A stretch of 64,000 nucleotides of DNA from Prosthecobacter sp. Lineage in GTDB: Bacteria; Verrucomicrobiota; Verrucomicrobiia; Verrucomicrobiales; Verrucomicrobiaceae. Position 1 is the first letter of the stretch, and each line of letters starts with the position of its first letter. Location of the stretch: the NCBI RefSeq assembly GCF_020439865.1, contig NZ_JAGRPF010000110.1, forward strand, positions 1 through 64,000. The letters run 5' to 3'. Positions 34,801-40,800 of the stretch are shown in pieces. The notes below the pieces were generated by a model, which was not told the DNA's origin, did no database searches, and saw nothing but the letters and a program-made list of their open reading frames with translations. The translations under genes and the position numbers were made by a program.

Positions 34801-37800
34801 AACGCCAACACTTACGCCGGCGGCACGGCCTTCTCGAACGGGGTGATCCTCCTCCTCGACAACCAGACGGGCTCGGGTCTGACCATCACAGGCGATCTGA
34901 CCATCACCGGCGGAGATGCCAACGGTGGCGACACCGGCTCGGTGGCGAACTCGACCACCCGCATCCTCGGCAACCAGCAGATCGCTGACACCGCCACCGT
35001 CACGGTCCGCGGTGGCGCGGCCTGGGATCTGAATGGCTTCAATGAAACGATCTCCAAGCTTGTCTTCAACTCGCAGGGCGGTGTCTCAGGCGGTGCCGCG
35101 GTGATCACCGGCATCGGCACGCTGACCCTCACCAACACGCTGGACACCATCAGTGCCACCAGCCTTGACGATGTGCGTGTGATTCCGACCCTCAATGGTC
35201 GCCTGATCCTGCCCTCCACGGCCACGATTACCGTGGCCCAGGTCGCGGGTGGTCTCACCGCAGTTCAGGGCACGGCCGGCCAGTCCAACGAGCAAATCGG
35301 TCTCGCCATCAACTCCAACATCACCAGCAGCGGCACCCTCAACAAGGAAGGCCCCGGTGTGCTGCAACTCGGCGGCTACAGCAACCAGATCCTCAACATC
35401 AATGTCAACAGCGGCACCTTGGTTCTTGGCACGAACACAGGCAGTGGTGCGTCGAACTACGCCAATTCCACGATCAACCTGACCAATTCAGGCTCGACCC
35501 TCGACATGCGCGGCAACAACAACGTCGCGATTGGCACCATCAGCGGCGTTGCCGGTTCCATCATCAAGAACTTCAACCCGCTGGCCGCCAGCACCTTGGT
35601 GACGGGCAACAGCACCAACGGCACCTTCGCAGGCACTTTCACCAGTGACTACACTTCTGGATTGCTGAATGTGACGAAAATCGGCTCCGGTGACTGGACG
35701 CTCACTGGCGACAGTTCCACCAACCTGCTCGGCACCTTCACGATTCTCGGTGACGCCGTCGTTCTGGACCAGGCAACCGGTCAGTTGGGCTTTGTCACCA
35801 CCAACCTTGGCAAAGGCGGCGTGCTCACCCTCAATGGAGCGAATGCTTTGACCAACCGCCTCGGCGGCAATCAGTCCATCCAGTCAGGCGCGGCTGACCG
35901 CGTGTTCAACAACCGTGGTGGTGTGCTCAACTATCAGGGCAGCAGCACTGGAACCGTCGTTGAAACGCTCAACACCGTCACCAACGTCGCCGGCGAGAGC
36001 CAGTGGAATCTGACTTCCAACGGCAGCTTCCAGACCCGCATCACCCTCGGCACCATGTCGGGCCAGAGTGGAGCCAACCAAGGCTCGCTCATCCTCAACG
36101 CAGGTGCCACGGGCACCCTCGGTGGTGGCGCGGCTGGCGCGAACCGCGTCAACGTCATCGCCTCCACGCCGACACTCGTCGGCACCAATCCGGCGGTCAG
36201 CGGTTCGAAGACCAACGGCATCCGCCCTGACATCATCGGCATCGACAGCAGCAACACCACGGGCGCCTTTGTCACGCACGACGCCAACGGCTACCGCCTG
36301 CTGACCTCGTCAGAGTACCAGATTCTGCCCACGGGGCTCGGGCTCGGAGCAGTCCTCCCAGGCACCACTCTCAACGCATCTGGAATCGTCACCCTTGCCG
36401 ACGTCACCGGCTTCGTCATCGGCCAGAGCCTCGGTGCTGCGGTCAATGGCATTCCCACGTCCGCCACGATCAACAACATCAACGTCGGTGCCAACCAGGT
36501 CACCTTTAGTTCCAACGCCACCAGCACGGCCGTTGGCCGCTTCAACTTCATTGTGCCCACCACGGTGAACGCCCTCGCAACAGGTGCCACCAACGTGCAG
36601 CAGGCCGTCACGGTGCAAAGCCTCACGCTGAACAGCGGCGGTGGCATCGCCTATTTTGGCGGTGGCAATCTCACCTCGACCAACAGCCCGAACGGCCAGT
36701 TCTATGGCCTGAACGGTACGCTCAACACCTTGACCATCACCAGCGGCGGCATCATCGCCAATTCGGGCAACATTGGCTTCAGTGGCGGCACGATCGCCGC
36801 AGGAAACAACCCGGTGCACTTCCATGTGTTGGGTGCTGCCACCACCATCACCATCAGCAGCACGATCCTCTCAGGCACCGGAGGCATCGTGAAGTCTGAG
36901 GAAGGCATCGCGGTTTTGAATGCCCGTAGTTACAACTCGGGTGCCACCACCGTGAATCAGGGCACCCTGAAACTTGGCGCCGGGTTGGGGCTGAATGCCC
37001 TGCTGGTCACCCCAACCGCCACCGTCGCTACGGTTGCTGACCTCAACGTGAACGGCGGCATCTTCGACCTCAACGGCAACACCCAGGCGGTTCGCAGGCT
37101 TACCAATACCACGCTGAATATTTATGCCAATGGAGCTGGCACCGTGACCAACAGCAGCGGCTCCACTGCCACCTTGCTCGTGGTCCAGGATAATGCCGCC
37201 ATCACCTTTGCGGGCGACATCAACGGCGGAAACATCAACTTCGAGAAGCAGGGATCCAACAACCTGACCCTCGTAAGCGCGAACGATCTCGGCACGGGCA
37301 CGCTGACTGTGCGCGGCGGCAGTGTGATCCTCCGCGACAGTGGCGCCCTTGCCTCGACGGGAACGATTAACCTGACCTTCGGGGGGCTGACTCTGGACAA
37401 CACCGGACTTGGGATCAGTTCGACACGTATCGGAACGAATGCCATTGCCATGACCGGCGGTACGTTGTCCGTCCTGGCTTCCGACTTTTCTGACTCTCTG
37501 ACCCTTGGTGCGGTCACGATCAATGGTGGCGCCAATGTCATCCTCAATCAGATCTTTGGCACTGGGTCGGCTTCCGGCTCCAGTTCAGTGGTGACGATCC
37601 CAAGTTTGACCCGCGGCAGCGCCGTCCAGTCCACCATCAACTTCACCACCAGTGGTGGCAACCTCGGTGGCCCGGTTTCCACTCTGGTGAACACCGCCAA
37701 CACCGGCATGCTGAATCAGGCCGCCAATCCGCAGGTCATCATCGGTTCGGCGCCGACGCTCACCAACAGCATCATCGGCGGCTGGGCGGTCGTGAACGGC

Positions 37801-40800
37801 TTTGACTGGGCCGGTTACCTTGCCGCGCCCGATGCAGTCACAGGCGCGTTCGGTGTGGGTGCCCTCAGTACCAGCATCAACGGCACCACCCCCTTCGGCA
37901 ACTACGCCAACAACCTGACCAACGGTACCGCGACGAACAACACGTCCGACAATGCTGATCGCAACGGTCTTCTATTCCGTGCTGTCAATTCGGTGGCGAT
38001 TCGCAGTACGACCGCCACCGCATCCGTCACCCAGAACCACACCGGCCGTGATCAGCAGGTCAATGTGCTGACGGGCGGCATCCTCACCAGCAACAACGGC
38101 CAGGCAGTGAACTTCCGCATCGGCTTCACGGCTGGTGCCGTGGCGAACTCAACGCTCTACGCCTACGCCAACAACGGCACCACGACCTTTGCCGGCAAGA
38201 TCTCAGACAACCCGCTGGGAACCGTGAACTTCGTCAAGTCGGGCGCAGCGCAGGTGAACTTGGTTAACTCCGTGATCAACACCTTGGACCTCACCCCGAA
38301 CGGCGGCTCAACCATCACCACGCTGGGGGCGGGCAGCACCGCCGGTCTTGTGGTCGGCATGCTTGCTCCGAACGTCATGACCATCGGGGCCAACAACTAC
38401 ATCACGAGCATCCTTTCCGGCACGACCTACACGGTCGGCGTGAACACGGGCGCGGGTTCCGGCACTGACACCGACGGAGCTTACGGTTACCCTGTGGCCC
38501 AGGTCCTTTCCGGACTGACACTGACCAACAGTTCAAACACCATCACGGTTCCCACCGGCACCAACATCATGCCGGGTGCCACGGTCTTGGTGGCTGTTGG
38601 CGGCACCGCCACTGCGGGCGCCACCGGCCTCACGGTGGTAAGCGTGGCCGGAAACACCCTCACGCTCTCCGGCAGCTACACAGGCACCACTGGCACGAGC
38701 ACTGTGGTCTTTGGTCCTGCCTCCGGGGCGGTCCTGCGCTCACAGCCTGCCTCAGGCACATCCGCCAGCACCACGGTCAACGTTCTCTCGGCCACCGGCA
38801 TCCAAGCCGGCATGTTCGTCAGCGGCGCCGGTATCGCACCTGGAACCACGGTCAGCAGCGTCTCCGGCAACACCATCACGCTCTCCAACGCCACCACCGC
38901 TGCGGTGAACAGCAACATCTCCTTCAGCCCTGCGCCGGTTGGTTTGAGCGAATCAGGAGTGGCCCTCACCGTCGCGGGCGGCAACACCATCACCGTTTCA
39001 GCCGCCAACGCACCCGGCATCTACGCCGGCATGAGCGTGACAGGTTTCGGCATTGCGACCGGCACCGTGGTCTCCAGCATCAGCGGCACCACTGTCACTC
39101 TCTCGCAGAACACGACCGCACAGCTCACTGGCTCCAGCAACACGACGACTGTCACCTTCGGTGCCCAGCTCACCAACTCCGCGACCTCGCTTCTCGCGCG
39201 CGGCACGACCACGGCTAACAGCTCCACTGTCACCGTCGGCAGCACCCAGGGGCTCTATCCCGGCATGAGGATCACCGGCACCGGTATCCCGGCCAACTAC
39301 GAGATCACCGGCATCTTGTCCTCCACAACTTTCTCCATCGGCCCTATTTCCACGGGTGCGGCTACTGGCACCGGAGTGACTGCGGGGACCAACAACTTCA
39401 CGATCACTGCTCCGAGCGTCCTTCCGACCTATGCGAACGCCTACAGTGGCGACACCGTCGTGAACCAGGGCACGTTGCAGATCGGCAGCAACAGTGCAGG
39501 CACGGACGCAGGTGCGATCCAGGTTCCCGGCAACCTGATCCTCAACAACGCCAACGCCACGCAGAACACGAACAACGGCACGATCGCCTCCACCAGCAAC
39601 GTGACGATCAATGGGGCCGGCACTCTCACCTTGGTCGGCGGAAACACATTGGGCTCCATCACCTTCAATGGAACGGGGGCCGCCTCGAACCCCACCGTCA
39701 CCGGTGGCACCATCATTGTGAATGGTGCGATCACTTCGGTGAACGACAACTACGCCAGCACGCCCACGATTGCCTCGATTCTTGAGCTCAGTGGCGCAAA
39801 TCAGACGATCACCGTCGACGGCGTGTCGCCGATGGGCCTGTCCATCACCGGCGTGGTTCAGAACACCATGAGCACCACACCGGCTGGTCTCATCAAAAAC
39901 GGCACGGGTTCCCTCGTGCTGACGGCCGCGAACACCTTCGACGGCGGCGTCCAGCTCAATGCGGGCACCTTGATCGTGAACAATGACGCCGCCCTCGGCA
40001 CGGGCGCGCTGACCATTGCCAACGGCACCACGCTGCAGTCCGGCACCGCCATCCGCACGCTGAGCAATGCGGTTACGGTCAACGGCAACTTCACCTTTGG
40101 CGGCACCGCCAGCACTCACGGGGTCATCCTCAGCGGAACAGTGGACCTCGGTGGCGCGGTTCGCACCGTCGCCGTCAGCGGTCCGCAGACCACCAGCACT
40201 CTGAGTGGTGTCGTGAGCAATGGCGGAATCGTCAAGACCGGCAACGGCATCCTCGTGCTGAGCAACGCTTCCAACTCCTTCACCGGCGGCGTTACCGTCA
40301 GCGGCGGATTGCTGCAGATCGGTTCAGCGACCGCCATCTCCTCCGGCAATGCGCTCTCCGTCCTCTCCGGAGGCACGCTGAACCTGAACAGCAACAGCCT
40401 CACCGTTGCTTCCCTCGCGGGCGACTCCGCCACCCAGGGCGGCCTCATCACCAGCTCCGGCACCACCGGCACGGTGACCGTGACCGTGGGAGATGCGAAC
40501 GACACCGGTTTCGGTGGAGCGATCACCAACAACGTGGGTTCCACTCTGAACTTCGTGAAGGTGGGTGCTGGCACACTGACGCTCGGTGGCCCGAACAGCT
40601 ACAGTGGTTCCACCACGATCAACCGCGGCACCATTGCCCTGGCGGCCGACAACGCGCTGCCTATCAGCACTGCCGTCACGATCAATGAGACAACGGCGGA
40701 CGAGACCGCGCTGCTGGATCTCAACGGTTTCAGCAACTCCATCGCATCGCTCACCTTTGGTGGGACGGGTGCCACCAGCACCAGCACCAACAATGTTTCG

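Larger units (their letters stand above)
22440..38240 (+). repeat. Eight aromatic-box modules (FxxY...NG...) in the giant protein
   Basis: A short motif with Phe/Tyr/Trp, Ala/Val/Leu, any residue, Tyr or His, then often NG plus a hydrophobic, recurs eight times: DFAEYDATNGLRAF (22636), DYAAYNSGNGIG (about 23846), NFATYNGSGG (about 27175), DFLSYVTP (about 28559), QFLTYDNTNGLRPL (about 33088), EFATYEAAGGIRGL (about 34382), AFVTHDANGYRLL (about 36266) and DWAGYLAAPD (about 37804). Several are preceded by GAWA- or SWA-type segments. In four copies the motif sits in a module of about 380-400 residues (near 23060-24200, 27790-29000, 33580-34730, 37080-38240) whose blocks follow the same order: a LDLNGN-type start, a LSGT/DSG block, the aromatic box, then a stretch ending in LTAGG or similar. 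Confidence 0.65.
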
